NCBI GenBank assembly: GCA_002682825.1
Contig: NOKP01000018.1
Location: forward strand, 871,783-935,782
Source of the DNA: Neonectria sp. B-13
Taxonomy: Eukaryota; Ascomycota; Sordariomycetes; Hypocreales; Nectriaceae
Direction: 5' to 3'
DNA: 64,000 nucleotides
The notes under the pieces were generated by a model. It saw only the letters and a list, made by a program, of their open reading frames with translations. It had not been told where the DNA came from and did not search any database. This document shows, one piece after another, positions 12,416-24,399 of this stretch (positions are counted from its first letter, which is position 1; each line of letters opens with the position of its first letter). A program made the translations under genes and the position numbers.

Positions 12416-15400
12416 ATGGCACCCACCGATCCGGCTGCCGCAGGTCGCGACAGAAAGCTCAATGCCATATTAGGTTGAGCCGCTCCCTAGCCCTCTCAGA
12501 CTTACCATTTGGCTAACCAAAGTTGTGGAAGACTTTTCTAAGGACCTTCTCTCAACGCTATCGAGCTCCCGCGATTGCGCCTCGTTCGAAGGCCTCCTCG
12601 CCGACCTTAACCACCACATTCACACCGTAAACGCCTTACCACTGAAGGCTGTTAGCCTGTCCTCTGAGGTTGCGAAACCCTTCAAAGACGTTGGAAGGAA
12701 GCTATGGAATCTATGTATTAAGGAGAGAAGGAAGAATGACGTGTCGGCGTCGTCGGAGAGGGCGAGGTTGTTGGTCAGAACAAGGATCTTTGCCTTTCTG
12801 ATCCATGCGCTGGCGCGAGAGAACCGCCGAGGCAAGAAGGCAGGTGCTAATGAAGAGGAGATTGTGCATCTGACACACTTGGCACTGACCGTCGGGAGGC
12901 TCTGCATCGAAGCGTCCGACCTGAATGGGGCACGGCTGGGCTTGCACAAGGTTGCGGACTACGTTGAGCGACTGAAGCTGAGTGACGGAGACTGTCATGG
13001 AGATCCAGATATGAGGAGCAAGTTTGAAGCAGAGTACCTTACAATGCGTACGGCTCTGGTAGGGCTGAATCCATCGTTTGTAGGCCTGGCTAACAGCCTA
13101 GCAGTCTTGGAAAGAGGATCGACTCGACGTAGCGGAGCATATGTACACCAAAGCGGAAGGCCTTCGACATCATCTCGATCCACCCTCAGCCGAACTAATG
13201 GCAGATACTCTGCAGCACATCGGAGGCGATTTATCCTCGAAGGGCGATTATGCGATGGCATTGAAATGGCTTCGTCGAGCATACGAGCTGATTAACAGCC
13301 AAGAGTTGGAGCGTCTCTCCGCCGAAGGATTGGAACTTCGGCTAGCAATTTGCCACCAGCTCGTCCAAGTGCTTCTTGCAATTGGATCCCCAGAGAATCT
13401 CCGAGAAGCCGACGACTTAGTTGCTTACGTGGAGTCGGAGATTGGGGACAAGCTGGTTGTCTTGCACTGGAAGCTGGAAATTCTGCAGAAGTCGCCGGCC
13501 GAGGTGTTTGACACGGATGCCTGCACAAGCATACTACGGAGGATGATCCGGTCTACTGATTTCTCAGATGCTGTTCTCGGGTTTCTCCTTCACAACATCA
13601 AGGAGTTGCGTGACAGGAATTTCCCGCTCGCCGTGGGATTGCTGGATGAGCTGCTACTGACGAGGCTGTTACCATTGGCAAACCCAGATTGGATTGGAAA
13701 GACCATTGTCCGTCGTGTATGGATGAGCACGATGGAGACTGACGCTCCTAGTGGCGCCACTGACCTGATGGCTCTCATTGCGCGAGTCTCACAGGAGTCT
13801 TCTACCTTGCTCAACGCAGATGCCACTATTGCTGCGCAGTCGGTATGTAATAACCCGCTTGGTGAGGCCTCTTTGCTGACCCAAAAAGCTCATGTGGAAA
13901 AAGCTGGATGCACTCTACCTAAAAAAAGAGTATAAAACAGCAGAGCTTTGGTGCCAAGTCGCCCTGCAACCAGCGTTCTCTAAATGTGGCGAGGCAAATC
14001 AAGGAAAGTTTTCCAGGAAACTCATTATATGTGCAATAGCCTGCAATGACATTGAAACAGCCCGTTCAGCCTTCCATTCTATGTCAAAGACCGTACAAGA
14101 CGACCCCTTGACAAGATATCTCATGTTCAAGGCTGCGCTCATAGGCTGGGATCATGAACTCGGCTGCCAGAGTATCGAGCAGCTGAGCAAATCTGCCGAC
14201 AAGGAAAAAAGTCAAAACATTCTCTACGCCTGTATTAGAGAAGCACAACAGGTCGGCGACAGGTTATGCACGTTGGCGGCGCTAAAAGCTGTTCTAGAGA
14301 AGTTCGACTTGGGAACATCCTCGAAAGCACACTTCCCCTCGCTTCTGAGGTGCACGATCAGGCTGATCTACTTGATTGAGAGTCAAGAAGAAGACAACTC
14401 AAATCAGGATATTGAACTTGCCAAAGATACTTGCAACATCTTCGAGAAAGGTCGGTTGCGCCTATTCAACGACATGGAAGAGGCTGACAATGCTAGCTGC
14501 CGAGAATGCAAGGCTAGACATAAGAGATGAGGATGGTAACAAAGTGTTTACGGTATCAGAGCTGGAGTGGTTCCGAAAAAATGCGTATAACATTGGCGTC
14601 ACAAAATGCCACGTTTAGGGACTGTGGCATTTAACTCGCATATTTGGTGCTTGTCTCGCTTTCATCGGCTGCTTCCCTGGAGATATCCCATCAAGAGACA
14701 CATCCGACATACGATTTATGGCAATGCGGTGCCATTTTGTCATATCTGCGGCTCTTGTATCGCAGGCTCGAACAGAGGACAAGGTGGATGAGCAACTTCA
14801 GCGGTATGTGGAGATGAGACAACATGTCGCAGCATTCGACAATGCGTTTGAAAGCATGTCTCAAAATGAATTAACATCAAGTGATGGACCAGTCATGGGA
14901 GATATGCTGGTCAAGCTTTCGACCCTCTTCGTGTTTGACTTTGAAGGTGCGGTTTGCCTCAAAGGCTGGGACCAACTAGCAGAGATTGTGAGGAAAGCAA
15001 AAGTCTGCAAAGATGAGTTGATGTACAAGGCTATGGGAGATTGCCTGTTGAGAAGTCAAGCTCCGGGAAATGGTACGCATACAGAAAACAAGGACTGGGA
15101 TATTGTTGGTTGACCTGTCTTACAGTGCTCTACGCGACGATGCGCCTCGTCATCAACCAGATTTTTGAGCTTGAGGATTTTGACAACCAGAGGCTCGCAA
15201 AGTACATCCGCTGCATGTACCAAGCTATTCTTCCCCTAGACGACAACTTAGCGTTGCAGGTCGTTGACCAAGCCCTCCAAATCGCCCGTGAGGGCAGTCA
15301 GGTATCTACTCTCCATTCTTCCTTCAAGGATCTGCCCCTTTTGGGACTCGTACTAACCGCTCCAACACATACAGATGCAAAACCCATTCCCCGAGGATGA

Positions 15401-15590
15401 ACTCGACTGGGTCGTCGCTACAACGTTCAACCACGCCATTGATATTCTTGCGCGGGGCGACGAAGCCTTGTGTCATCAGTGGGCGCTCAAGGCGCTCGAC
15501 ATGGCCGAGTATATGGACGATGGAGGCGACATGCGAAATGTTTTGCAGGAGAGGGTTATCAAGCTGGGCTTTGGCAAAGACACGCACTAG
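12416..15590 (+). CDS. spo22: Zip4/Spo22 meiosis protein with an in-frame TAG (candidate edited codon)
   Basis: Exons 12416-12473, 12523-13058, 13105-13842, 13889-14450, 14497-15072, 15126-15301 and 15375-15590 total 954 codons. Zip4/Spo22 is a TPR-rich scaffold of the synapsis initiation complex that promotes meiotic crossovers. Family-like segments include SWKEDRLDVAEHMYTKAE after intron 2, helical TPR-like repeats through the middle, LEWFRKNAYNIGVTKC, and AALVSQARTEDKVDEQLQRY. Codon 672 (14616-14618) is TAG. The frame continues open and family-like on both sides, so the coding information for 282 further codons is intact. I recall tryptophan at this place in relatives, so UAG to UGG recoding would restore it. 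Read literally, the gene yields a 671-aa truncated product. An in-frame intron ending at this TAG is formally possible but would remove the conserved LEWFRKNAYN segment. The first exon and its GTTGAG donor are the least certain part. Confidence 0.85.
14604..14632 (+). promoter_or_regulatory. Hairpin presenting the zip4 TAG: candidate A-to-I mRNA editing site
   Basis: AAATGCCAC (14604-14612) pairs perfectly with GTGGCATTT (14624-14632), leaving the 11-nt loop GTTTAGGGACT. The TAG is in the loop, its A is at 14617, and the base before it is T. Fungal perithecium-specific A-to-I editing is known to favour adenosines in hairpin loops with U at -1, and to recode UAG to UGG in some sexual-stage genes of Fusarium and Neurospora. 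Editing here is inferred, not shown. Confidence 0.6.
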
Positions 15591-16075
15591 ATCTTGGCTC
15601 AGAGTCATTGGCAAGAGATTTGCAGGTGTGGCAGTCAGGCAATGTCAGTTGAAAGAACACCAATGTGGTTTACCAATGATGTTGGCATCTTAATTCAAGC
15701 AGCCGAGTAGGGTGCGTATATCTTCCCTCTATATATCGCGTCCGCTGTAAAAAATAGCGCCCTGCCCAAACGCCGCGCTGGCTGTCTTTTATTTCTCCCA
15801 TGCGCCGGTTTGTCCCCGTCCCGCGTCTCGCCATGTGGTCTGGTATCTCCGTCTCTTGCTCTGATGCCGCTTCCTGGCAGCAGAACGCGCAGTCGCTGAC
15901 TGCTAAGGAAAGAAAAGGAAAAAAAAAGCGCACACCCAACAAAAATAAAACCGAAATATCGTGATGCGCTCATATAGGGGGTATTTCATTAATGTTAGGC
16001 AGTAGAAGCCTGACATGCGCTCATCGATAGATAGACATTAGGCTCCTCTCTTCCCGGAGCTGGGATGGTTGGGCT
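15591..16075. other. Convergent 3' regions of spo22 and the Zn2Cys6 gene
   Basis: 485 bp between two convergent stop codons. No gene is visible; it should hold both polyadenylation regions. Confidence 0.6.
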
Positions 16076-18703
16076 TTAAATGATGTTCGCAATGCTCAGT
16101 CGGTCCTTGGAGTTTCCATGAGTACTCCCGCTCCCGCCCGGATTGCTGCCGGCTGGGCTCGCCCTCCCACTGGCTTCTCCCAATCTCGGGGCCTCGGAGC
16201 TGAAGCGTGGTATATCGCCTAGCCGGGGGATTTCCACCGCTGGGCCAGGCGTCTCGCCCTTGATGGGCGGGGGCAGCGTCCACGTTGGGTTTGAGGGCGT
16301 GGGCGTTACGTTTCCTGCAACGTCTAGACTGCGGACGGCGGACTCGAGTCTCACCCATCCGCCCCATTCCCTATCTTCCGCCTCTGTCAGGCCTGTCCGA
16401 GTTTCGGAGCTGAGTAAGGTGCTGGCGCCGCCTACAGCCTGCGATATAGCGGTTGAGGTGAGTTGGGGTAGTTGCGTTTCTCGCTCCAGGCCAGCCCAAA
16501 GCCAGGAGGCGTCTGGGGATGCTTGAAGGTCCGCTGAAACATATGCCAGCAGATCTTCGTCCTGCGACAGAAGCTGAAGGATCGCATTATGGTCGACCGA
16601 CGGGCGTGGGGCACCAAAGGGGCGAGGGGGGGCGTTCCGGGATAAGTAATTGGCGAATTCGGCCTTCTTTGTCCCCAAAGTGGAAACGAAGAATGACACG
16701 AACCGGCCACATGGAGTAGCAACGTCTCGTCGAGTGCTTATTGAAGACAAAGCTCTGATGCATGTGGCAGCGTGGTCGAGATATCCCGTAAGAAGCAGAA
16801 ACAGGGTACATCGAAAGATATGGGTCGTAAGAAGAGCCGTTGCCCCGTCGGCAAGGAGTGCGGCGTTCGTTCGGTGTAGGAGAGAAGCGGTCTCGAGGGC
16901 TACATGCGTGCAGCTCTCGACAGAGGCTAGACGGGCTTCGAGGGGGTAGCCCGGATCCAGGTGGTGTCGGTGGAGGAGTAGTCGAGCGTGGAATAGGTAT
17001 GCCAGGGGCGCAAGAAAGTGAGGCGCCAGCGGAACGGTGCTGGAAGGGTCGCAGGCCGGGGGAAAGGTACCCAGACATTTTTTGAAGTGGTCCTCGAAAG
17101 TCGATAGTTGAACAGACGACAAGGCTGGCGGTGTCAGTGCTGTGAGGAGCGCCGTGTAAGACCTGACGACGTGAATAACGGCAAGCAGTGAATGCGTCAG
17201 GGGCTCTGCTCCGCTGGGGACTAGCATGCCTCCCTCGTGGATATACTGGTCGTCTACCCCTGCCGGCAACGAAACATCACAATTATCGTCGTCAATCAGG
17301 ACTGACCGCCCGAGCTCCGTTGCCAGAGTCCTGTCCAGGATATAGATAGTCCACCACGTCCTCCGGCGCATCTCCCCCTCGATCACTGGCCACGGCCCCG
17401 ACTCCGAGTAAAGTCCAAGGTCCTGGCCGACTCGGACTGCCCTGCCCAGCCATGTCCATGCCGCAGATTTCAAATTGATCTCGTTGAGGCACAGAGCAAT
17501 CAGGATCAACGCTCTCGCATTGTCCAACGTGAACTCGTTGTTCCAAGGGTCTATCATGTCGTTTGCCGTTTCAAGAAACTCGGCGGGTTGGTAGAACGAA
17601 TTTGGCTGTGAAACAGAACCAAACAAGCTGCCGACAGCGAGGACGGAGAAGAATAGCGAAAGCCATGCGGGTGATGCCCTGGCCAAGCCGCTGGTGGAGT
17701 AAAGGCTGTCAACCGCTGCTCGAAACGTCGGGAAGTGTATGATCGGGAACATGGCGTGGGATGATGAGTAGTAGGTGTGTAGTAGCTGGTCCACGATGTG
17801 CCTTGGAGGAAGGTCCGGTTTTGATGGATTGAAGGTCATCGTAGCTGGAGTGCGGTACTGTGCAGGAGGCTTCCATACTCCCTTCGAGAAGCTCCGGACG
17901 TTCGCTCTGGCTCTAGCTAGCTCTGGAACTGGTGCAGGTCGTTTTCGTCGTTTCGGTTCTGACCCGATCGCTGGTAGTTGAGGAGCCGGTTGGTCTGTTG
18001 CGTCCATGTCTAAGTCCATCGACCCGTCTCTGTCCTGAAGCATCCGCCGCAAGCCATTGTTCTCTCTCTTTACCCGTTCTATTTGCTTCTCCAGGTCCTG
18101 CACCTGCTTGATGGAGGACATCCGTCGGTTTGTCTCCTTGGTAAACTGACATTTGACGTTTCGGCTCGAGCACTCAGAGCAACTCGTCGTCTCTGTGGCA
18201 TCACACTTGACCTTCCTCTCCCGGCACGCGTCGCAACTTGGGTCCTTTCTCCGTTGGCGATAAGCCCTTTTCTGGCCCTGTGGTCCGGACAAGTGCGCGC
18301 TGGAAGGGCCTGGCGTGCTTGTCACAGAGTCAGTTGACGCAAGAGACTCCTGACCCAAGGATGTCGAGGTCGTCATTGGGCTGTAGGGCTGGAAGCCCTG
18401 GCTGACTGAGGGAAGATGCGGAATGCCAATCGGCTGAGGCGTGGGTGCCGCATTTAATCTTGGGTTGTTGCTCATGACCCCAGCAAGGTACTGCGATGAA
18501 GGTCTTGGTGACGTCGCAGACGAGACCGAAGAAGAGTCGTAGGATCTGGTGGATGGGTTTGGAGACCGAGCATAGGGATTCTGCGACGAAGCAGCCATGG
18601 TCGATGGCCCTTTTGGGTCCCAGCCTCTGACGGGCTGGTTGGGGAGACTCTCCACGGGTTCCCCAGCGGGATGAATTCCGGGTAGTCGTCGATTAACGAG
18701 CAT
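16076..18703 (-). CDS. Zn2Cys6 transcription factor with fungal-specific regulatory domain
   Basis: A single uninterrupted frame of 875 aa. An N-terminal Ser/Pro/Gln-rich region of about 150 residues leads to the zinc cluster CDACRERKVKCD...CSECSSRNVKC, followed by NRRMSSIKQVQDLEKQIERVKRENN, a typical linker plus dimerising coiled coil. The middle (from about DLPPRHIVDQLLHTYYSSSHAMFPIIHFPTF, given here only as a landmark in two parts: DLPPRHIVDQLL and FPIIHFPTF) to EMRRRTWWTIYILDRTLA is the fungal_trans (middle homology) domain. The C-terminus is Pro/Gly/Ser-rich. It should act as a nuclear DNA-binding regulator, but I do not recognise the orthologue and assign no target genes. An internal ATG at residue 36 is an alternative start. 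It is transcribed away from the 8.9-kb gene-poor region, which may contain its promoter. Confidence 0.9.
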   Translation of the reverse strand: MLVNRRLPGIHPAGEPVESLPNQPVRGWDPKGPSTMAASSQNPYARSPNPSTRSYDSSSVSSATSPRPSSQYLAGVMSNNPRLNAAPTPQPIGIPHLPSVSQGFQPYSPMTTSTSLGQESLASTDSVTSTPGPSSAHLSGPQGQKRAYRQRRKDPSCDACRERKVKCDATETTSCSECSSRNVKCQFTKETNRRMSSIKQVQDLEKQIERVKRENNGLRRMLQDRDGSMDLDMDATDQPAPQLPAIGSEPKRRKRPAPVPELARARANVRSFSKGVWKPPAQYRTPATMTFNPSKPDLPPRHIVDQLLHTYYSSSHAMFPIIHFPTFRAAVDSLYSTSGLARASPAWLSLFFSVLAVGSLFGSVSQPNSFYQPAEFLETANDMIDPWNNEFTLDNARALILIALCLNEINLKSAAWTWLGRAVRVGQDLGLYSESGPWPVIEGEMRRRTWWTIYILDRTLATELGRSVLIDDDNCDVSLPAGVDDQYIHEGGMLVPSGAEPLTHSLLAVIHVVRSYTALLTALTPPALSSVQLSTFEDHFKKCLGTFPPACDPSSTVPLAPHFLAPLAYLFHARLLLHRHHLDPGYPLEARLASVESCTHVALETASLLHRTNAALLADGATALLTTHIFRCTLFLLLTGYLDHAATCIRALSSISTRRDVATPCGRFVSFFVSTLGTKKAEFANYLSRNAPPRPFGAPRPSVDHNAILQLLSQDEDLLAYVSADLQASPDASWLWAGLERETQLPQLTSTAISQAVGGASTLLSSETRTGLTEAEDREWGGWVRLESAVRSLDVAGNVTPTPSNPTWTLPPPIKGETPGPAVEIPRLGDIPRFSSEAPRLGEASGRASPAGSNPGGSGSTHGNSKDRLSIANII

Positions 18704-20544
18704 ACAAACTACTCTGGCCTAGAAGCTGGGTGTCTGGTTAAGTATACTCCAGGCGACCCCCACGTCTCGCCCTTGCCCACGATTGAGGACGACTTGGCGA
18801 GGAAGACGCCACTTGTTTGTCAATCAACTCTTGGCTGGGGTCACCGAGTTACTACCGGCGGCGTCTTGCGACCCGGTGAACAGTGCAAACTCCGACTCAG
18901 CAACGGGGGTATCTTGAGATACTGCAAGGTTGTGTAACCAAGCGCCACTCTGGTAGGATGGAAGCCCTTCGGCTTATAGCCTTGTCCAACCCTAATCAAC
19001 AGTTCGAAGAATCCCCAGACAAGATTACGATACCGGGAACGGGCGGCTATGCCGTGTGGCGTTGTGGTGATCCCAAGGTGGCATCTGGGTTGGGGGAAGC
19101 AGTTCCGCAAAGATAAAGAGAACCTGCGCAAATCGGACCTGGCAAGTATTCGGCTCGATGCCGTGAGGGGAGTGATAAGTCAGGTGGGCTCCCTTGCCAC
19201 CTGAGCAGAATGATGTCGGAAGAGTCGTAGGGCAAGGCGGAGAAAGGCAACGCACAAGGCTAGGAGAGGCGCCGTAAAGTTTGGTACGAGAGTGGGAATA
19301 GAGGGAAACGTTTAAAAGAGGTCGGCGTCTGCAAGTAGGTATATTGCTGCCCATCAGTGGCCGGGTACCGCAACAGCGCCGTGTTAGTGGCGTTGGTCCG
19401 TGATCCGGGGCTCTCCGCTCCTTAAAGCAGATTCGGAAATATTATCTGGGCCAGGTAGGTATGGGAAATGGGGGGCCGGAGGGGAGGAGCCAGACCCTTG
19501 ACAAATTGGCTGAGCAGGGCTGTTGAGATCAGCCAGGGCCGCTAACGTGTTTCGAGCGGAGTTGGGCATCCTGGTGGAAGTCACCAGTAAGAACCCTAGA
19601 TCCCAGTCACTCTTGCAAGTAATGGGTCCAGAAAGGTGCTTGTTTCCAAGCTCAGGAAGAGCTGTCAAGACCAACGAGGGGAGCAGCATTGGAAGAGGAA
19701 GATGTGTGGATTCTGATGTATGGCATCACTAGCCGCAAAGGCCTCACGGCCGAAGCCCGGATGCCACACAAGGCAAGATGGACGGTTCCTTTGTTGAGGA
19801 GGTCCTGGCCGGCTGGGCTTTGGCATGCCATGTACACGACGATAGGAGACGAGTCCGTCCCAGCGAATGCTACTCGCCAGACGCCAGACGACGACTGTAC
19901 CAACTTCTCGGCATCTGGCCCGTCTTGGGGCGTCCAGGGGGGACTGGTTTTAGGGGAGCGATTTGCACACGGGACCATTGTAAGGATTGGGAGTATGGCC
20001 TGGTGCTAACTGCTATGCCATGTGTGACCCCCGGTCCCTGGGTCGCAGTCTTGGGAACAACGTGTTGCATGGCTTTTAGAGATCCGGGAAGATTCATTCC
20101 TTCGTCAGTTTGGAACCATGCACCCAAGCACCCAAGCACCCCCCTCCATTGCTCTTGACTGCAGATGGCGAACATGACTTTGACCCACGCGCTGACTCAG
20201 TATCAACCTTTGGGTTTGATGAGTGCGGCATATGACCAGCTAGCGATGTGCTTGGTTGTGTGCCCAGATGCAGCCGCGGGAAATAGAAGCAACTGAGGCT
20301 TGTAGAAGCATACACGGCATGGCCCGAGGACGTACACGTCAGTCGACGGCTGTTGAATGTAACGTGATGAGATGGCCACATGGGCTTGTATCGAAGACAG
20401 CCGGCTGTCAAATATCGCAGTGCCCTACTCGTGGAGAATTAAAACCACTGATTGAATTAGAACACTTGGAGCTCTGCTTCATGGTGTCCCTGCTCGCCTT
20501 GCTAGACGCGTGGCGTCAGCAGCCGTTGGACGAAGGCCCAGGGG

Positions 20545-20586
20545 GACGGGGCCTTGGACGGAGCCTGGGACGGGGCCTGGGACGGG
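20545..20586. repeat. 12-bp tandem repeat, 3.5 copies
   Basis: Units are GACGGGGCCTTG, GACGGAGCCTGG and GACGGGGCCTGG, followed by half a unit. Confidence 0.9.
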
Positions 20587-21706
20587 TATGGCTGCCCTCA
20601 GCCGTGGGTTTTCGGACGCCCAAAGACAAGCCCTTGGCCGATTCGAGACCCTCGTCCGAGCTGGTGGGCTAGGGACCAAGGGTTAGTCTGCTTGGACGAC
20701 TCCAGGAAGCATGCAACTTGCCGCTGGGCACACGGCCTGCCGGAGCGTGTGGGTTCGGCCATGGTGGTTTCCGAGGGGGTGCCACCCTTCCATGTGTTCG
20801 CCAATAGCACGGTTGTATCCGCCGCCTTGGGTGGGAACAGGATGACGAGTCCCCCAGTAGGGGTCGTAGTGGGGATTCGGGCTAGAGCCGAGTGAACCGC
20901 CGGGAAGGGAAGGGCTGGACGGGCGGCTCGCTGGGGCCCCGTGGTCAAAGGAGGGATCTCGATGTTTGCCAGGGGACGAATAGCACTGCACGAAGTACGC
21001 ACTAGCTAGTGGCAGGCGTCCACCAGCCAGCCGCCAAGGTCTGAGGTACAGAAGCACAGGGCCGCCTTGCATGTAACAGAGCGCCGGGGCAGTTGATTGC
21101 GCAGAACCGGGCGACGCAGTTGCGAATGCGGTTTGCCTCGAAGCAATCTGGCATCAGATATGTGGGATCTGGGCGCGCAAGGGCTCCGCGATGCCGTCGG
21201 CTCGGTAGCACACATCGCGGAGATGTCTCCCCCCCAAAGTCAAAGTCCCAAGTCTTCATTGTCTTAGACCCGGGCCTTCGATGGGGCTGGGATAGGGCTT
21301 GGGCTTGGTTGTGCGAATTTGTGTCCTAGTCCCTCCCGGGTTTCGAAGCGAGCGCCCAGGCGTGTTGATCTTTGTGGCACCGTCGACATGTGGATTGTGA
21401 GAAACGCGTCTTCATGTCTTGCTTTGGGCTGGCGCCACAAGCGCTTGGCTCCTTAGAGGACGACGCCGGCCGAGGGATCGACTACCTTTCTGGGCGAGAC
21501 GAGACGAGACGAGGGCGACGAGTGCTGGCTCCAAGGCCGGCCGGGTGCTGGGAACACGCCGCCGAGAAGCGAGAGCGGGGCCGACTCGCCGACTGGTTCT
21601 TCGAAGTTGTCGAAGAAGGCTTCCTAACCTAACCTTAAAGTCACAAGGAGGCCGGGGCCGCGTGCGCTAGGTCGAGCTGGACGGACCGACGGGCAGGTCA
21701 GTCCTT

Positions 21707-21754
21707 GTACGTACGTACGTACTGCCGTCGGCCAGCGGCCAGCGGCCAGCGGCC
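21707..21754. repeat. (GTAC)4 followed by a 7-bp GGCCAGC repeat
   Basis: Four GTAC units at 21707-21722 are followed at 21730-21754 by about 3.5 copies of GGCCAGC. The first is a perfect palindrome and can form a hairpin. Confidence 0.85.
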
Positions 21755-22654
21755 CAGCCTGCCACAGAGCCCTAATTACTGATTAGTAGGGGGAATTGCA
21801 GCGGCCGTCGACCAGTGTTGGTCGGATTGCTGCAGAGGGCGGGGAGCAGTGTCATCTGTTGGTGGTCCCTCCTCTGGAGGTAGGTGTCAATCCCCATGTC
21901 CTGGCCGTGTGGGCTGAGATTGGAGCTGGGTGACGAGGGTTCAACGATGCTGGAGCTGCAGGCATCGCGTATGGAGATGAGATGCATGCCGACTTGTCGA
22001 GCGAGTGGACCGTGGACGTGCAGCGCTGCGTAGCCTGATTTTTCGGCGTTGAGCGACGGCAATAATATCGATCGTCCTGTCTTGTCTTGGGTTTGGGGTT
22101 GTGATTGGGATTCGGGCTGGGTTGCTGTTCGAACTGGGACTAGGAGATTGTCATGATGACGGGAGGTGGGCGGCCAAACCGATTCGCTCCCTTCCAGTTC
22201 CCCTACCTAGTAAGGTATGTACGAATACTGTATTCGTACAGTACCCATCCGAACGGCAGACACCTCACGAATAGCTTGCTTGCCGTCGCTCCCAGGATGC
22301 CACCCCACGTATTCTACCCAATTGCTTCCCTACTTACACCTGGTTCGGAATCTTCCGTACGCGCTGCATATGCTTACATACCTTCTTAGTAGTCGTAGTA
22401 GTATCATCAACTTCGAAGTACTACGTACTCCGGACAGCCATGCAGACGAATGGCGTTAGCGAAGGATCTCAGTTACACCTCGGCCTCTCAACACCATTTC
22501 CAGCATTTCGAAGCCGCCTCCCGTCTCCTTGGCATCCAGCCTAGTTATCTCGCAGATCTGTACGAAACTGCAACCGTTGAAGGTGCCGGCCTTCCACTAC
22601 ATAGTAGAGTAGTACTTATGCAAGTGTCACGAAGTATTCGTACACCAACCTTCA

Positions 22655-22687
22655 GACCTCACTGACCTCACTGACCTCACTGACCTC
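22655..22687. repeat. 9-bp tandem repeat (GACCTCACT), 3.7 copies
   Basis: Three perfect GACCTCACT units at 22655-22681 and a partial fourth unit to 22687. Confidence 0.9.
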
Positions 22688-24380
22688 CTCACTGATTACT
22701 CCAGGAGTCGGCGACCTGACAGGCCTATAACTTGGAAGATGCCCTTGTCCTGGGGGCCGGAAGCGCCTCTTGCAGCATCGTCGCCTTCAAAAGCCTTGGA
22801 AACTCCACATCTTTGCTGCGAGCCCCGGTTCCTCCCATGGTATGCTGCGTCTCCCTGGTCTGTCTGTCTCTCTATGCCCGGGCCTGCCCCTTGGCCTCAC
22901 CCTGTGGCCCTGTGTATTCGGCTCGATCGCAACTGACAGCCCTCGCCACGCCAGCACGGAACGACGATCAAACGCACACACCCTGACACCGGACGCGACA
23001 CCCTCGCATCGGCCCACGAGCCACAGGTCCCGACGCCCAGCGCCATCTTCCACGCCTCGCACTGTCTCACTATTGCCCGTTGGAGCCTCCGTCCGTGTGC
23101 GACGACCTGCGACGACCTACTATGTACTACGGCTCCGGGGCCCTAAGGAGGGAGGGGAAAGTGGGCGGGCAACGTGCTACGTGCTACGTAAGACGGCTCA
23201 ACCGCCTCCACTCGGGACTCCCTAGGCTGTCGAGGCACAGATGCGCAACGACAAGTCCGACCCGACTTCGAGAACGAAACGTTCTGGCCGGCTGCTGTCC
23301 GGAAAAAGACTGAAGCGACAGAGGCGCCGTCCCTGCGGCTGATGTGGGGGCTCGGCCTCTGCCCATCCGCCATTGGACACGAGCGGAAGCGCGATGCGCC
23401 AACTTGCTTTGCCTCCGTCCATGTGCGACGTACAGTCGGCAGCACTGCCGGTGTTTCTCAGGGCCCATCGACCCTACGACACCAGGCGGCCCAGTGTGTC
23501 TTTACTTGGAGATTCAAAGCTCCCCCTGCCAATAACATGCGACAGTGCGACAGGGCGCCGCACGCAATCACACCTTATCCAGCCTCTCGGACTATGTACT
23601 GTTAGCTGTCAGTACTTCGTACGTACCCCCTAACTCCAGCTCGCCGGCTTGTCCTGGGGGGCGGCGACGATGGCCATCAAATGAGGCCCCTTGCGGATGC
23701 CGTCCCGTCGCTGGATCTTGTCCGCCAGTGGGGCGATGTTGGCTTGCGTGCTGCTTTGTGTACGTTGAATCTAGGATCCATCCCCCTTATCCAACCGAAC
23801 GGTTCTTTACCGGACGTGGTGATCGGTTCCCAGACCTCCCACTTCCCACTTTCCCATCGCCATGGCTGCGTTCCGACAGCCGATGCGTACTATTACGTCC
23901 ACTCTCGTTGACCAAGGCCACCAATGGTGATCTCACCGGGGCGATGGGTCGCCCGGCGCCTTGTTTCGTCCACGTGCCACTATCACGTATGATCTCTCAT
24001 GTCGTGCCAATCACGGTTACCGCAGACAAAGCCACGCCAGCGCGGGCCTGAGCCTGGCTGTATCTAACCGTTGATCTCTATTCCGACACAGCCTTGCGCA
24101 GTCTGGTGAGATGCCGTCGCCAAAGAGTACGTCCGTGACGGCCCAACGTCTCACAAGGCCGGAAAACTTTATATTCCTCGGTTAGGTTAACGATCTGGAA
24201 TCGTTGCTGGTCTTTGTCCCATGCACAGTGCGACGTCAGTCTGGCAAACTACCGGTAGAGCTCGGGCCTGGAAACCACCATCAAAGTTCATGCCGATTCT
24301 TGCGCGCTAGTCGTTTCTTGAGACATTCTAGCTGTCCACGACCGGGGATGCTTTTCCCCATCTGCCTCCCCACATGAGGA

Positions 24381-24399
24381 GGGAGGGAGGGAGGGAGGG
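24381..24399 (+). repeat. (GGGA)n tract, G-quadruplex-capable
   Basis: Five GGG runs separated by single A residues. Four runs with one-base loops fit the classic G-quadruplex pattern. Confidence 0.75.

Noticed and set aside
14552..14618. An in-frame intron of zip4 that would remove the TAG
   Set aside because: GTATCA to TTTAG could be spliced in frame, but it would delete the conserved LEWFRKNAYNIG segment, and the segment is preserved as coding sequence. RNA reads would settle it.
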